Position numbers and translations under genes: made by a program. Below the pieces are notes generated by a model. It saw nothing but the letters and a program-made list of their open reading frames with translations. It was not told the DNA's origin and did no database searches. A DNA stretch of 64,000 nt from a virus. Positions 1-7,674 of this stretch are shown here, in pieces. Numbering within the stretch: position 1 is the first letter of the stretch; each line of letters begins with the position of its first letter. Location: the IMG/VR virus record IMGVR_UViG_3300047509_000085, positions 1 to 64,000 of that record, one strand, 5' to 3'.

Positions 1-34
1 ATGACGGCGGCGTTCTCAAATCGGTGACACTCGC

Positions 35-571
35 ATGATAAAAGCATTCTTCCTGGCACTGTCGCTCGCCGTCCTTTCGCTATGCGCTCACGCGCAGAAA
101 GTGGAGCAAGGCCCCTCCGGCTTCCAGCGGCTCTACTCGACCGGCGTCTCGGTCGGCAACGGTGCCGATCTCACAGAGGATACGCTGGCCACCTATACGC
201 TGCCGGCCGGCACGCTCGCCAATGCCGGCGATACGATCGACATCATGGCATCAGGCAGTTTTGGCGCCACGACGGACAGCAAGGCGATCCGGCTACGGTT
301 CGGCGGTGGAAATCTCGGCGGGCCTGCCGGGGCGGCGGCAACACTGACCAAGTGGTCTTTTCATGCGCGGATCGTCAAGACCGGCGCCAGCACGCAGTCC
401 TATGATTTGCTCGGTTCGACGGTGAACGGCAATACAGGAGGTACGACAAGCGGCGTTGCGGCGGTGACTGACACCGCAGGCATTGTGATCCTGATCGGTG
501 GCATCAACACCACGAACAGCGTCGCAGGTTCGGTGACGATCCAGACGCTGACGATTGATCTGAACCGATGA
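35..571 (+). CDS. Secreted protein with signal peptide, unknown function
   Basis: 178 residues. The first ~20 residues form a clear signal peptide: a Lys near the start, a hydrophobic core (FFLALSLAVLSLC) and an AHA|Q cleavage site. The cysteine is not in a good lipobox, so type I cleavage is more likely. The rest is rich in Gly, Thr and Ser, as in beta-rich virion or surface proteins. It overlaps the fibre gene downstream by four bases (ATGA), so the two are probably co-translated. A signal peptide is unusual next to a tail-fibre gene; it could be a secreted accessory or surface-binding protein. No family recognised. Confidence 0.7.
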   Translation: MIKAFFLALSLAVLSLCAHAQKVEQGPSGFQRLYSTGVSVGNGADLTEDTLATYTLPAGTLANAGDTIDIMASGSFGATTDSKAIRLRFGGGNLGGPAGAAATLTKWSFHARIVKTGASTQSYDLLGSTVNGNTGGTTSGVAAVTDTAGIVILIGGINTTNSVAGSVTIQTLTIDLNR

Positions 572-3087
572 GCGCCAGCATCCCCGACTTTGTGCCCGGC
601 TCGCGGCTGGCATCGGCCTCGCTTGATACCATCAAGCCGGCGGTGGCGGCCGTCGAGATCGCCGCACAGGCGGCCAGAAGCACCGCCGAGCAGGCACAAG
701 CAACGACCGACATCAACAGGAGCACCAACGACATGGCCCAAGCCTCCAACGCGCAGCGGCTCGCCGCGCTGGAGGCCAGTGTCGCATCGCTCACCTCCGG
801 CCAGACCGACATCCACACCAGCGTCGCCAGCCTCGCCACGGGGCAGACCGACATCCAGGCCAGCCTCACGTCGATCAACGCGCAGCTCACCGCGCTCGGC
901 ACCGTCACCGTGCCGAATGCGCCGACCAGCATCCACCAAACGGCTATCACCACGACCTCGATCACCGTGGCCGGAACCGCGCCGGTCGCAGGATCGCCGC
1001 CTGCGTCATACCAGGCGTTCTACCGCACGCCGCAGGGCTCGGGCGCGTGGATCCCTGGTCCGACCGGCCCCACGCCCTCCATCGTCATTACCGGGCTCAC
1101 GGCATCGCCCGCGGGCACGCCATACGATGTGACGCTCGCGGGCGTGAACTCGGCGGGCATCGGCGCGCAAGGCACATCGGCACCAGTCACCACCACGGGC
1201 ACGGGCGTCATCACAGTGCCGCAGGCACCCACGGCGATCCACTCGACCGGCACGACCACCACGTCGATCAGCGCCGCGCTGACGGCTCCTGCGGCGGGGT
1301 CTCCGCCGACTGGCGGCTATCAGTGGTACTACCGCACGCCGGGCGGACTTGGCCCGTGGACGACCGGGCCGGTGTCCGCTGGCCTCACCGTCACCATCAC
1401 GGGCCTGACACCATCGGTCGGCGGAACACCGTATGATGTCACTGCGGCGGGCATCAATTCGGCTGGCGTCGGCGCGCAGGGAACGCTGTTCAACGTCTCG
1501 ACCACGGCGGTCGGCACAGTCACGTCGGCTGATGGTACGATGATGCCGCCGACCTCGCCGCTGATCGACAAGTACGGGGCGTCGTGGACGATCATCGGGG
1601 GCGTTCTTCAGCGGAATGCCGTCGCGGACACGAACACCTCGAACGTGACCCTTGGCGTCGTTGACAGCGGCGGTATCTTCTTTCAGCAGAACGCTGCGGG
1701 TAACTGGTTCTTCGACGATCCGACGCAGCCGTTTCCCTGGTTCGTGACGACCTCGCCGCCGTCGCAGGTCGCGCCCCCGCCTCCGCCGGTCATTGGCGGC
1801 TTCACCATCGGCGCGGCGGTCGCCACGCCGACTGACGGTTCAATCAACGTGAATCTGACATCGCCGACCGGGTTCACGCTCGCGGGCGAACTGTTCGGCG
1901 TCGCGCAAAGCACGTCTTCCGGCTCATGGGCGAACAGCTTCGGCAACGCCGGCTGGGTGACGGCGATGGGGCAGCTCGATGTCCGCGGCTGGCGGTTGCA
2001 GGGTGAGGATGTGCTGGCGCGCATCTTCCCCTCGATAAGCGTCACGACAGGCGCGAACTTCGCACCGATCGAGCCCTGGGTTGCGAATATGAACCGAGCG
2101 TTTCCGAACGCCATAAGGACAGTGACGATCGTTGATCCGGCATTCACCGCTTATGCGGGTGTGTCGCCCGCGATTGCCGCCAATCAGGTAGGGCAACTCG
2201 CCGACTACCTGGAAAGCCGCGGCGTTCACATCCACAATTGGGATATGTACAACGAGCCGGACGGTGCGGGCAGCATTCACGCCACATCGGCACAGTGCCG
2301 CGACGTTGGCAGCGCGGTGTTCACCACGCTGGCGTCACGCAACCGAGGATACAAGTTCGGCTCCAGCCCCACCACGGCACCGATCATCGGACCCTACCCG
2401 AACGATGCGGTTAGTGGATACCCGGCGCTCGATTACCTATCCGGCCATTGGTATGCCGGCGCGCGGGATCGAGGCGAGGCCGGGCAGATCACCAACGACC
2501 TGTTCCTGAGCACCGACCCGTGGTGGGTCACGAATGTGCTGGCCGGCGAAACGATCGGCGCCAAGAAGTACCCGTTCCAACTGACCGAATACGCCATGGG
2601 ATATGGCGGCGGCGGCGTGCTCGGTCCCGAGTCCACGAACATGGCCGCATCGACCATGTATGCTGGTCTGCTGGCGTTCGGCGGCCGGCAGAACATATTC
2701 CAGGCGACACACGTCTGGGACGGTGCGCAGGCGGTCTATGGCTGGACCGGCAACGCCAGCACGATGGCACCGCACTGCTTCATGTTCGCGCGCTGCGGCC
2801 AGGTCATGCCGGGCAACGTGGTAGCCGCCAACAACGCGCTCGGGCTGATCGTGTTGGCGACAACCGGCGGGCTGCTGGTCGTCAACACCAGCACCACGGT
2901 TGCGCAGAACGCCAAGAAGGTCTCCATCGGTGGCTTGGCGAACACGACGCTACACCGCTGGCAGCAGAGCGCGACGGACAGCAACGGCGGGTTCTCCAAC
3001 CGCACCGGCACGACCACGACGATCGCCGCGGCGGAACTGGCGAGCCAGAGTTTCCCGGCGCTCAGTGTAACGGTGTATTCGCCGTGA
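568..3087 (+). CDS. Fibre-like protein with two FnIII repeats and a clan GH-A glycosidase-like domain
   Basis: 839 residues. The N-terminal ~110 residues look coiled-coil with a repeated unit (SVASLTSGQTDIH, then SVASLATGQTDIQ). Two tandem fibronectin type III-like repeats follow (about 112-212 and 216-315), each starting VPxAPTxIH and ending NSAGxGAQG. The C-terminal half (about 420-790) has the landmarks of a clan GH-A beta/alpha barrel: NEP at 562-564 (acid/base Glu563) and LTEYA at 672-676 (candidate nucleophile Glu674). It probably binds and cuts a host surface polysaccharide as a tail spike or fibre, and is less likely to be a secreted enzyme. The substrate cannot be told from sequence. 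Confidence 0.75.
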   Translation: MSASIPDFVPGSRLASASLDTIKPAVAAVEIAAQAARSTAEQAQATTDINRSTNDMAQASNAQRLAALEASVASLTSGQTDIHTSVASLATGQTDIQASLTSINAQLTALGTVTVPNAPTSIHQTAITTTSITVAGTAPVAGSPPASYQAFYRTPQGSGAWIPGPTGPTPSIVITGLTASPAGTPYDVTLAGVNSAGIGAQGTSAPVTTTGTGVITVPQAPTAIHSTGTTTTSISAALTAPAAGSPPTGGYQWYYRTPGGLGPWTTGPVSAGLTVTITGLTPSVGGTPYDVTAAGINSAGVGAQGTLFNVSTTAVGTVTSADGTMMPPTSPLIDKYGASWTIIGGVLQRNAVADTNTSNVTLGVVDSGGIFFQQNAAGNWFFDDPTQPFPWFVTTSPPSQVAPPPPPVIGGFTIGAAVATPTDGSINVNLTSPTGFTLAGELFGVAQSTSSGSWANSFGNAGWVTAMGQLDVRGWRLQGEDVLARIFPSISVTTGANFAPIEPWVANMNRAFPNAIRTVTIVDPAFTAYAGVSPAIAANQVGQLADYLESRGVHIHNWDMYNEPDGAGSIHATSAQCRDVGSAVFTTLASRNRGYKFGSSPTTAPIIGPYPNDAVSGYPALDYLSGHWYAGARDRGEAGQITNDLFLSTDPWWVTNVLAGETIGAKKYPFQLTEYAMGYGGGGVLGPESTNMAASTMYAGLLAFGGRQNIFQATHVWDGAQAVYGWTGNASTMAPHCFMFARCGQVMPGNVVAANNALGLIVLATTGGLLVVNTSTTVAQNAKKVSIGGLANTTLHRWQQSATDSNGGFSNRTGTTTTIAAAELASQSFPALSVTVYSP

Positions 3088-3182
3088 TGCTGGGCTGGCT
3101 GATGCTGGTGATAGGCGTCGCGATCGGCATCGTGGCAACGCTTGTTGCAGCGATGGCGTGGGATAGAGGGCGAAATCGATGA
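3087..3182 (+). CDS. 31-residue single-span membrane peptide
   Basis: Starts at an ATG overlapping the fibre gene stop (TGATG) and encodes one hydrophobic helix (about residues 3-25) followed by a basic tail (WDRGRNR). The next gene overlaps it by four bases. Position in a chain of small membrane proteins suggests a lysis-related or superinfection role, but this is inference. Below the usual gene-finder length limit. Confidence 0.55.
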   Translation: MLGWLMLVIGVAIGIVATLVAAMAWDRGRNR

Positions 3183-3340
3183 TCGTCCTGCTGCTCATCA
3201 TCGCGACGAGCTTCCTGACTGTGTATTTTTCACAGAGCCTGCCGATGCCGTTGAAGTTCGTCTGTTACGTGTTTTTGGCCATCGCGCTGCTACTGCTCAT
3301 CGTGCCGCTCGCGCCGATCCGTGCCGGTCCTATTTGGTAA
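3179..3340 (+). CDS. 53-residue two-span membrane protein
   Basis: ATG overlaps the previous stop (ATGA). Two hydrophobic segments (about 2-16 and 25-45) are separated by a short polar turn (SQSLPMP). Lies in the cluster of small membrane proteins after the fibre gene, so a holin or lysis-accessory role is possible, but there is no diagnostic motif. Confidence 0.55.
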   Translation: MIVLLLIIATSFLTVYFSQSLPMPLKFVCYVFLAIALLLLIVPLAPIRAGPIW

Positions 3341-3352
3341 GGAACCGAAACT

Positions 3353-3523
3353 ATGTCTCTGATCGTCATCGTCATCGTGCTCCTGCTCTTATTCGGAGGG
3401 TTGGGGGGCGGATATTGGGGCCACCAGCAAGGCTATTATGGGGGCGCTGGCTTCGGGGGGATCGGCTTGGTGATCTTGCTCGTGGTGCTGTTCCTCGTGT
3501 TCGGCGGCGGGCGTTTTTATTGA
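3353..3523 (+). CDS. 56-residue Gly-rich membrane protein (DUF3309-like)
   Basis: Hydrophobic segment, then a Gly/Tyr-rich centre (GGYWGHQQGYYGG), then a second hydrophobic segment. The layout resembles the small DUF3309-type membrane proteins common in alphaproteobacteria and their phages. The preceding GGAACC is a weak ribosome site. Function unknown; listed with the neighbouring lysis-type membrane genes. Confidence 0.55.
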   Translation: MSLIVIVIVLLLLFGGLGGGYWGHQQGYYGGAGFGGIGLVILLVVLFLVFGGGRFY

Positions 3524-3524
3524 C

Positions 3525-4109
3525 GTGGCACCAGCAGAGGCCATCGTGACCGAACCGCTGTTCAACTCGCTGCTTCTGGCGGTCGTCGGCGCGGTTCTGA
3601 CGTTCCTTGTCACCCGTTATTTTGCCAACCGCCGACTGATCGAGTCGGAACACGACAAGGCGGTCCTGTCCAACGCGCTGCGTGACGACCGGATTACCGC
3701 GCTGCAAACACAGCTTGCCGTGATCTCGGCCGCAGTGGTGCCAATCAGCACGGCGTTCCAATCGATACTCATTAAGGAGTTGACGCACTATCACACGCCC
3801 GAGCTCGATGAGCTGATGAAGCGCATCGGGCCGCCGTGCACACTGAGCGACATAGAGACCAAGCGGCTTGAGGTGTTGCTACGCGAGCGCGAGCGTGACC
3901 CGGATGTGAAGATACCGGAAAGCGAGCGGGATGCGGCTACCATGCTCCCTTTGGTTATGAAGCGCGCGACGGCTGAAGCCGCTGCCGCGCTCGACGAGCC
4001 AAACATCATTTTGTCCGGCACCATGGTGCAGTTCGTGTCACTGCCGCCGCACAGCGAAGGCGAGCCGCCGCCTGATCCGAAGCGGCCGCGTCTCGTTCAG
4101 CATCATTGA
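3525..4109 (+). CDS. Membrane-anchored helical protein, unknown (possible spanin-like)
   Basis: 194 residues from a GTG two bases after the previous stop. One transmembrane helix near the N-terminus (about 13-33, LLLAVVGAVLTFLVTRYF) is followed by a long charged helical region (about 35-135) and a Pro-rich tail. One N-terminal anchor plus a helical domain is the general architecture of inner-membrane spanins, and the holin-like neighbour supports a lysis module, but no family match can be claimed. Start uncertain: a second GTG lies inside the first ten codons. Confidence 0.6.
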   Translation: MAPAEAIVTEPLFNSLLLAVVGAVLTFLVTRYFANRRLIESEHDKAVLSNALRDDRITALQTQLAVISAAVVPISTAFQSILIKELTHYHTPELDELMKRIGPPCTLSDIETKRLEVLLRERERDPDVKIPESERDAATMLPLVMKRATAEAAAALDEPNIILSGTMVQFVSLPPHSEGEPPPDPKRPRLVQHH

Positions 4110-4117
4110 GCGCCGCG

Positions 4118-4438
4118 GTGAGCGACCAGCCGCCAGCGCCGGTCACTGTCGTTCCGCCTATGCCGGTCGAACCGCTGATAACGCCGCAGTCGATCATCGG
4201 CATCATCGGCATGCTGATCCTGGCCGGCACGGTCGCCGCGGTGTTCTACGTCGGAGATCCCGAGACCCGGAGCCAGACCATCGGCGGCGTGCTGGCGATC
4301 GGGGGGACGATCGTCGGGTTCTACTTCGGCAGCTCAAAGGGCAGCGCGAGCAAGGACGCGGCGCTCATTGCTGCCGCTGTGCCGCCTGCGCCGCCTGCGC
4401 CGGCTGTGGTGCCGCCGCCGGGGGCGCCGCGGCCGTAG
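4118..4438 (+). CDS. Holin-like two-span membrane protein
   Basis: About 106 residues from GTG 4118; a TTG at 4106 overlapping the previous stop is the alternative. Two transmembrane segments (IIGIIGMLILAGTVAAVFYV and IGGVLAIGGTIVGFYFG) are joined by a short charged loop (GDPETRSQT). The second ends in FYFGSSKGSAS, a pattern common in holin-like phage proteins. Both ends are Pro-rich. Class II holin topology fits, and it is the last gene before a convergent region. A separate soluble endolysin was not found nearby. Confidence 0.55.
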   Translation: MSDQPPAPVTVVPPMPVEPLITPQSIIGIIGMLILAGTVAAVFYVGDPETRSQTIGGVLAIGGTIVGFYFGSSKGSASKDAALIAAAVPPAPPAPAVVPPPGAPRP

Positions 4439-4523
4439 CAGCCGTCCGCCGCAGGCATGGACCGCCGAGGCACCACAAGCAGCACCAACGCCAGCGGCAG
4501 GGACTAGCGGGCATTAGTCATGA

Positions 4524-4908
4524 ACTCCGCCCTGAAGGACGGAGCTTGTCAGTGGCGCCAGCGGCATACGTATGGGCCGCTGGGAGGCCCCGACTTTGGC
4601 CCTTGCGTTGCTGGTTGGACTCGGCTCCACCAGCGGGCCGTTGCGCATCATGACGCGGGCTGCAAACCCGTCCCCGTATGGGGAATATACGACGCTGCAA
4701 GTCCTCGATTGCATGAGAGGTCCGGCAACGACCGAGTGTTTGAGGCTCAAGCTCCGTCCGCTGCAACCGTGTCCACCTTGCGGCTTCGTGCCTTTCGGAC
4801 GGTCGAGTTGCGCACAGATTTCCATCACCGTTGCGCTCCGTCAAGTGTGTCGTGCTGCGCACGACCCGCTATCCCTCCCCGGCCTGAAGGCCGGGGCCTC
4901 CCGCGGAG
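4524..4908 (+). ncRNA. HEARO-type structured RNA (IscB guide-RNA class), copy A
   Basis: A non-coding element of about 385 bases starting directly after ATGA (4520-4523), the insertion context reported for HEARO elements. It shares an ordered set of blocks with 36954-37247: a 5' hairpin, TGGCGCCAGC, ACGCGGG...AAACCCG, a short second hairpin (CCCC/GGGG, 4672-4683), GAGGTCCGGCAA, and the 3' block CCGCTATCCCTCC plus a perfect hairpin CCCCGGCC-TGAA-GGCCGGGG (4877-4896) ending CCCGCGGAG. Paired positions co-vary between the copies. HEARO RNAs are known as IscB guide RNAs, with the guide at the 5' end. No IscB gene adjoins it, so it would be a non-autonomous element. It lies between convergent genes. 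Confidence 0.72.
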
Positions 4909-4911
4909 CAG

Positions 4912-4983
4912 CTAGTGCATCGCCTTTGTAACCAGGATCCCGAACAATGCCCCATACAGAAACATTCGTAACCCAAAGTACAT
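4912..4983 (-). CDS. 23-residue membrane peptide
   Basis: A very short gene (MYFGLRMFLYGALFG...) preceded on the minus strand by a strong ribosome site (GAAGGAG, six bases before ATG), which decides the start. One hydrophobic helix and a basic end. Its stop codon lies three bases beyond the 3' end of HEARO copy A. It is the last gene of the leftward early operon. Confidence 0.55.
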   Translation of the reverse strand: MYFGLRMFLYGALFGILVTKAMH

Positions 4984-5027
4984 CGGCAACTCCTTCGACG
5001 TGTCTGTATAAGGCGTTGGTAAGCAGA

Positions 5028-5180
5028 TCATCGCGGCCTGGGTAGCGTGCTGGCAGCGTAGAGAGCGGCGGCGATGTGGACCTGATCGACCGCCCATTGC
5101 AGCATCTTGGCGGCTTCCTTCTCTGTGATGCCATGCTTTTCCACGATGTCCCAAACCCAGGGCTGAACCGTCTGCTTCAT
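5028..5180 (-). CDS. Small phage protein, 50 residues
   Basis: Encodes MKQTVQPWVWDIVEKHG followed by ITEKEAAKMLQWAVDQ, an all-helical sequence with HTH-like spacing but no clear DNA-binding signature. The ribosome site GGGAG lies about eight bases before the ATG. Leftward early operon. Function unknown. Confidence 0.6.
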   Translation of the reverse strand: MKQTVQPWVWDIVEKHGITEKEAAKMLQWAVDQVHIAAALYAASTLPRPR

Positions 5181-5219
5181 CGGCCTACTCCCTAAAACGA
5201 GCGTTTGCAGGCGAGCCCA

Positions 5220-5411
5220 TCACTCAGGCGCGGTAACAGATTCCGGCATCTCCCGCAGAGCCAGAAGGACCGCTTCCCCTACATTAGCGGCTAATTGCCC
5301 CTGGCGCTGCGGGCTGACCTTCATCTGTCGGATGTAGTCGGCGATCATCACGACATGCGCCGCTATGGCGTCTTCCAACGGCCTACTCGTTGCGTTGTAG
5401 TTGCTAACCAT
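5220..5411 (-). CDS. Small helical phage protein
   Basis: 63 residues from ATG 5411 (MVSNYNATSRPLEDAIAAHV). The reading frame stays open to a GTG at 5486, overlapping the upstream gene by 28 bases; the shorter form is preferred, though neither start has a good ribosome site. Mostly helical, ending SVTAPE. The TTACCGCGCC sequence near its end recurs at the ends of other genes in this operon. Confidence 0.55.
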   Translation of the reverse strand: MVSNYNATSRPLEDAIAAHVVMIADYIRQMKVSPQRQGQLAANVGEAVLLALREMPESVTAPE

Positions 5412-5458
5412 TAGAACGTTGTTATTGCTGCCAGATCCACTGAAACGACTTTCAAATC

Positions 5459-5803
5459 TTATGGCGCGGTAAGAATTTCCTCCCACTGGAGGAACATCTC
5501 ATAATCCCGATCGGGCACTGGCCAGACGGTGACATCTCCGTTGACAAGCATCGTGCAACAAACCGGCGTTGCCCACACCTCGCGGTCAGGCATGTCCGAT
5601 GGACGAATAATCTGGATCACGATCAGTGGTTGTCCGTCGAGTCGATCAAGCAGAACGCCTCTTAAACGTCCCGACGCGTTTGGTTTATAGGTCGGCTTCC
5701 CTGGCTCCAGTTTGACCGGCGTTGATTCTGCACGGAGTTTGGCTGAAACGAGACTGTAATGTCTCAGCATGTCGCTGCCAAGATATGATCCATCACCCGT
5801 CAT
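5459..5803 (-). CDS. Hypothetical phage protein
   Basis: 114 residues from ATG 5803, overlapping the stop of the zinc-finger gene upstream by 11 bases; the frame stays open to 5932 but that part shadows the upstream gene. The middle is beta-rich (LLDRLDGQPLIVIQIIRP) and the C-terminus acidic-aromatic (RDYEMFLQWEEILTAP). No family recognised. Confidence 0.55.
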   Translation of the reverse strand: MTGDGSYLGSDMLRHYSLVSAKLRAESTPVKLEPGKPTYKPNASGRLRGVLLDRLDGQPLIVIQIIRPSDMPDREVWATPVCCTMLVNGDVTVWPVPDRDYEMFLQWEEILTAP

Positions 5804-5978
5804 TGCTCGCGAGTTTCCCGCGACCTGAGCACACGACGCAGGGACCAGGAAGGAACGGCTGCGCCTTCGGATCGGGATCAAGATTGGACACGAGTCCGCG
5901 TCCGGTGCCGTCGCAGTTCCAGCACGAAACAAGCGGGGTTATGCTTGTCGTGTCGCCTATGATTTCAGGGTTTGACAT
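5793..5978 (-). CDS. Small zinc-ribbon protein with two CxxCxGxG motifs
   Basis: 61 residues containing CWNCDGTGRG and CVVCSGRGKL, the paired cysteine knuckles of the DnaJ zinc-ribbon type, so it should bind one zinc. Start ATG 5978; a TTG directly upstream would add one residue. Such small Cys-rich proteins are common in phage early operons, probably as nucleic-acid or protein adaptors. A second CxxCxGxG protein sits at the far end of the same operon (12332-12475). Confidence 0.7.
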   Translation of the reverse strand: MSNPEIIGDTTSITPLVSCWNCDGTGRGLVSNLDPDPKAQPFLPGPCVVCSGRGKLASNDG

Positions 5979-6034
5979 CAATGGGTTATACCAAATGTGA
6001 CGGCTGGCGCATAACGCGCGGTAAGCAATCTCGC

Positions 6035-6223
6035 TCAGTCATTCAGTCGCTCCCACAGGTCGGAAACGGCCACGCGAGCGGCGGTCTCGGCGATCAAATA
6101 CTCCCTTCCGGCCCACATCCTCTCTCCTCGCGGTAGGGCGCTAACAGCCTCTGCTGCGGCCTCAATTCCGGCCTCGATGGCATCCTGTAGATCGTCTCGT
6201 CCTGGCTTCCGTAGCATTGGCAT
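6035..6223 (-). CDS. Small helical phage protein
   Basis: 62 residues (MPMLRKPGRDDLQDAIEAG...), Ala/Glu-rich and predicted helical, similar in style to many early alphaproteobacterial phage proteins. GGATGGAACG upstream is a weak ribosome site. No function can be assigned. Confidence 0.6.
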   Translation of the reverse strand: MPMLRKPGRDDLQDAIEAGIEAAAEAVSALPRGERMWAGREYLIAETAARVAVSDLWERLND

Positions 6224-6252
6224 TAGCGACGTTCCATCCTGTTACCAATGAA

Positions 6253-6687
6253 CTACCTGATTTTCGCTGGCTCACCCCCGGTGGCTGGTAATGGCGGAAG
6301 CGGCATCCAGAGTGTTGGCGGCGGCGAGAGTTCCTGGAAGCCGCTGCCTGTCCAGTAGAACCACCCAGGACCGAACCGGGGTTGATCCTCCCCGCCACCG
6401 TGCGCGAAATGCACGATGAGCACGCCCCTGCATCCGGCCCGATTGGGGACGTGCGCGATGATGTCCGTAGCATTGCGCGGGGCTGTCTCAATCGGCTGCC
6501 ATGACTCGCTCATCCCGGCCCCCTGCCCTATGGCGTTGCCCTGTCTACATCGGACCTCCTGGTTGTGAACGTCAACGGCCTGCGCCAGCAATTGAGCCGC
6601 CACGCGAGGATTGGCCGCTCTGTTGGCCATATCCGCTAGTTCAGCGGCCCGAGCGCAGCGGCAGGAATGATGTGTGCAGTGTTTCAT
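6253..6687 (-). CDS. Cys/His-rich small protein fused in frame to a DUF551 domain
   Basis: 144 residues. The first ~50 (MKHCTHHSCRCARAAELADM...EVRCRQ) look like a separate small Cys/His phage protein. From the internal ATG at 6513 the sequence is a DUF551 domain (SWQPIETAPRNATDIIAHVP ... LWMPLPPLP). That ATG has its own ribosome-site context, identical over 19 bases to the one at 7629-7647, so the DUF551 part (6253-6513, 86 residues) may also be made separately. There is no stop between the parts. DUF551 function is unknown. Confidence 0.65.
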   Translation of the reverse strand: MKHCTHHSCRCARAAELADMANRAANPRVAAQLLAQAVDVHNQEVRCRQGNAIGQGAGMSESWQPIETAPRNATDIIAHVPNRAGCRGVLIVHFAHGGGEDQPRFGPGWFYWTGSGFQELSPPPTLWMPLPPLPATGGEPAKIR

Positions 6688-6789
6688 TTGGTCGGCCACT
6701 CCATCAAACGGTCGTATTTGGACCCGCTTTTCTGCGTGTCGTATTAGGAATGATATGTTGTTGGAATCGCTCAATTCCCATGTCTAAAC

Positions 6790-6975
6790 CTAAGGCGCGG
6801 TAAAACGCAGCTTCGACAGGCCGCTGAACCCCCCTGGCCCCTCGTATGAAAGGCGCAGCAATCCGGCCCGTATCAGAGCCTCATATTCCTCCGGCTTGCA
6901 CATGCCCGTGTAGATGCCATCGAAATTTCGAGCCTCGGCGATCATGCCTGGGGTCGGTTTTATGTCGTCATTCAT
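6790..6975 (-). CDS. Small phage protein, 61 residues
   Basis: ATG 6975 (MNDDIKPTPGMIAEARNFDG) is chosen because GGAGG lies nine bases upstream; a longer frame to 7110 shadows the upstream gene. Ends KLRFTAP. Overlaps the Cys-rich gene upstream by eight bases. Function unknown. Confidence 0.6.
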   Translation of the reverse strand: MNDDIKPTPGMIAEARNFDGIYTGMCKPEEYEALIRAGLLRLSYEGPGGFSGLSKLRFTAP

Positions 6976-7171
6976 TGGTGTAATCCTCCATCGGACTGCC
7001 CCCTGGACTGACCGTAGGTAAAACGGCCGAAGGCGGAGCACGCCGAGGGCAGTCCTGGCGCTCGCATTCCTTGTTCGCTCCTGGCGGGCAGATGCAGCCG
7101 ATCGGCACAAACATTGGATATGGCGGATATTGCAGCCATCCAGGGGGCAGAGGATTACTGGTGACCGACAT
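6968..7171 (-). CDS. Small Pro/Cys-rich phage protein
   Basis: 67 residues (MSVTSNPLPPGWLQYPPYPM) with GCICPPGANKECERQDCPRR, a four-Cys arrangement consistent with a small metal or disulfide knot. Similar Pro-rich GCICPP proteins occur in many phages of alpha- and betaproteobacteria. The ATG overlaps the stop of the upstream gene by one base (TAATG). Confidence 0.65.
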   Translation of the reverse strand: MSVTSNPLPPGWLQYPPYPMFVPIGCICPPGANKECERQDCPRRAPPSAVLPTVSPGGSPMEDYTNE

Positions 7172-7335
7172 TATGGCGCCTCGCATATCAGGCGTGGTAA
7201 AACGTTCTCTGACCCGGTACCAACGGCTCGTATGAGCCCTGCAGGACCGAAGAAACCTGCGGGGCATAGGCTTTTCAGCAGCTTTTGCAAAGTCGCCAAC
7301 TCCTGGTAACGGTCGTTTGCATGCACTTTATGCAT
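7171..7335 (-). CDS. Small phage protein, 54 residues
   Basis: Reads MHKVHANDRYQELATLQKLL...LICEAP and fills the space between two genes with overlaps at both ends: its ATG overlaps the upstream stop by eight bases and its TAA overlaps the downstream ATG by one. That fit is the main evidence that it is real. Function unknown. Confidence 0.5.
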   Translation of the reverse strand: MHKVHANDRYQELATLQKLLKSLCPAGFFGPAGLIRAVGTGSENVLPRLICEAP

Positions 7336-7636
7336 CCGTGGAAACGAGGGATACCGCCCGGTAGTGCCCCGCCAACGCTTCGTCCCGCGTGGAATATCGC
7401 TCCTGATAGTCGTTGTGTTTGCCGGAAAAGATCATCGTCTCGTAGATCAGCGGCGGCCCTGATCCGAACGAGTGGTCGAGACCGAGGAACACCGTCGAGA
7501 CCACGGCATCGCCAATCTCATCGCGCGCCACGCGGCGGCGATCACCGCGAGCGTCCTGCATCCACTCGCCCCAGCGATACAGGTCCGGCTCCGGCACGGG
7601 ATTGCCGTCGTCGTCGAGGATGTATCGTTCGCTCAT
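7328..7636 (-). CDS. Conserved phage protein with VSTVFLGLDHSF motif
   Basis: 102 residues from ATG 7636; the open frame further upstream is out-of-phase Gly/Arg/Ala-rich sequence. VSTVFLGLDHSFGSGPPLIY followed by ETMIFSGKHNDYQERYSTRD is the hallmark of a very widespread phage and prophage protein of unknown function. The ribosome site GGGGGCCGGG before the ATG is identical to the one at 6513. Confidence 0.75.
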   Translation of the reverse strand: MSERYILDDDGNPVPEPDLYRWGEWMQDARGDRRRVARDEIGDAVVSTVFLGLDHSFGSGPPLIYETMIFSGKHNDYQERYSTRDEALAGHYRAVSLVSTDA

Positions 7637-7674
7637 CCCGGCCCCCTCCGCTCCGCAGCCGTTTCGCTCACGGC

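Noticed and set aside
3372-3794. 140-codon minus-strand ORF
   Set aside because: Antisense to two plus-strand membrane-protein genes; composition is a high-GC shadow.
4520-4915. Plus- and minus-strand ORFs of ~100-130 codons across HEARO copy A
   Set aside because: No family features, overlapping in several frames, and the region matches the non-coding copy at 36954.
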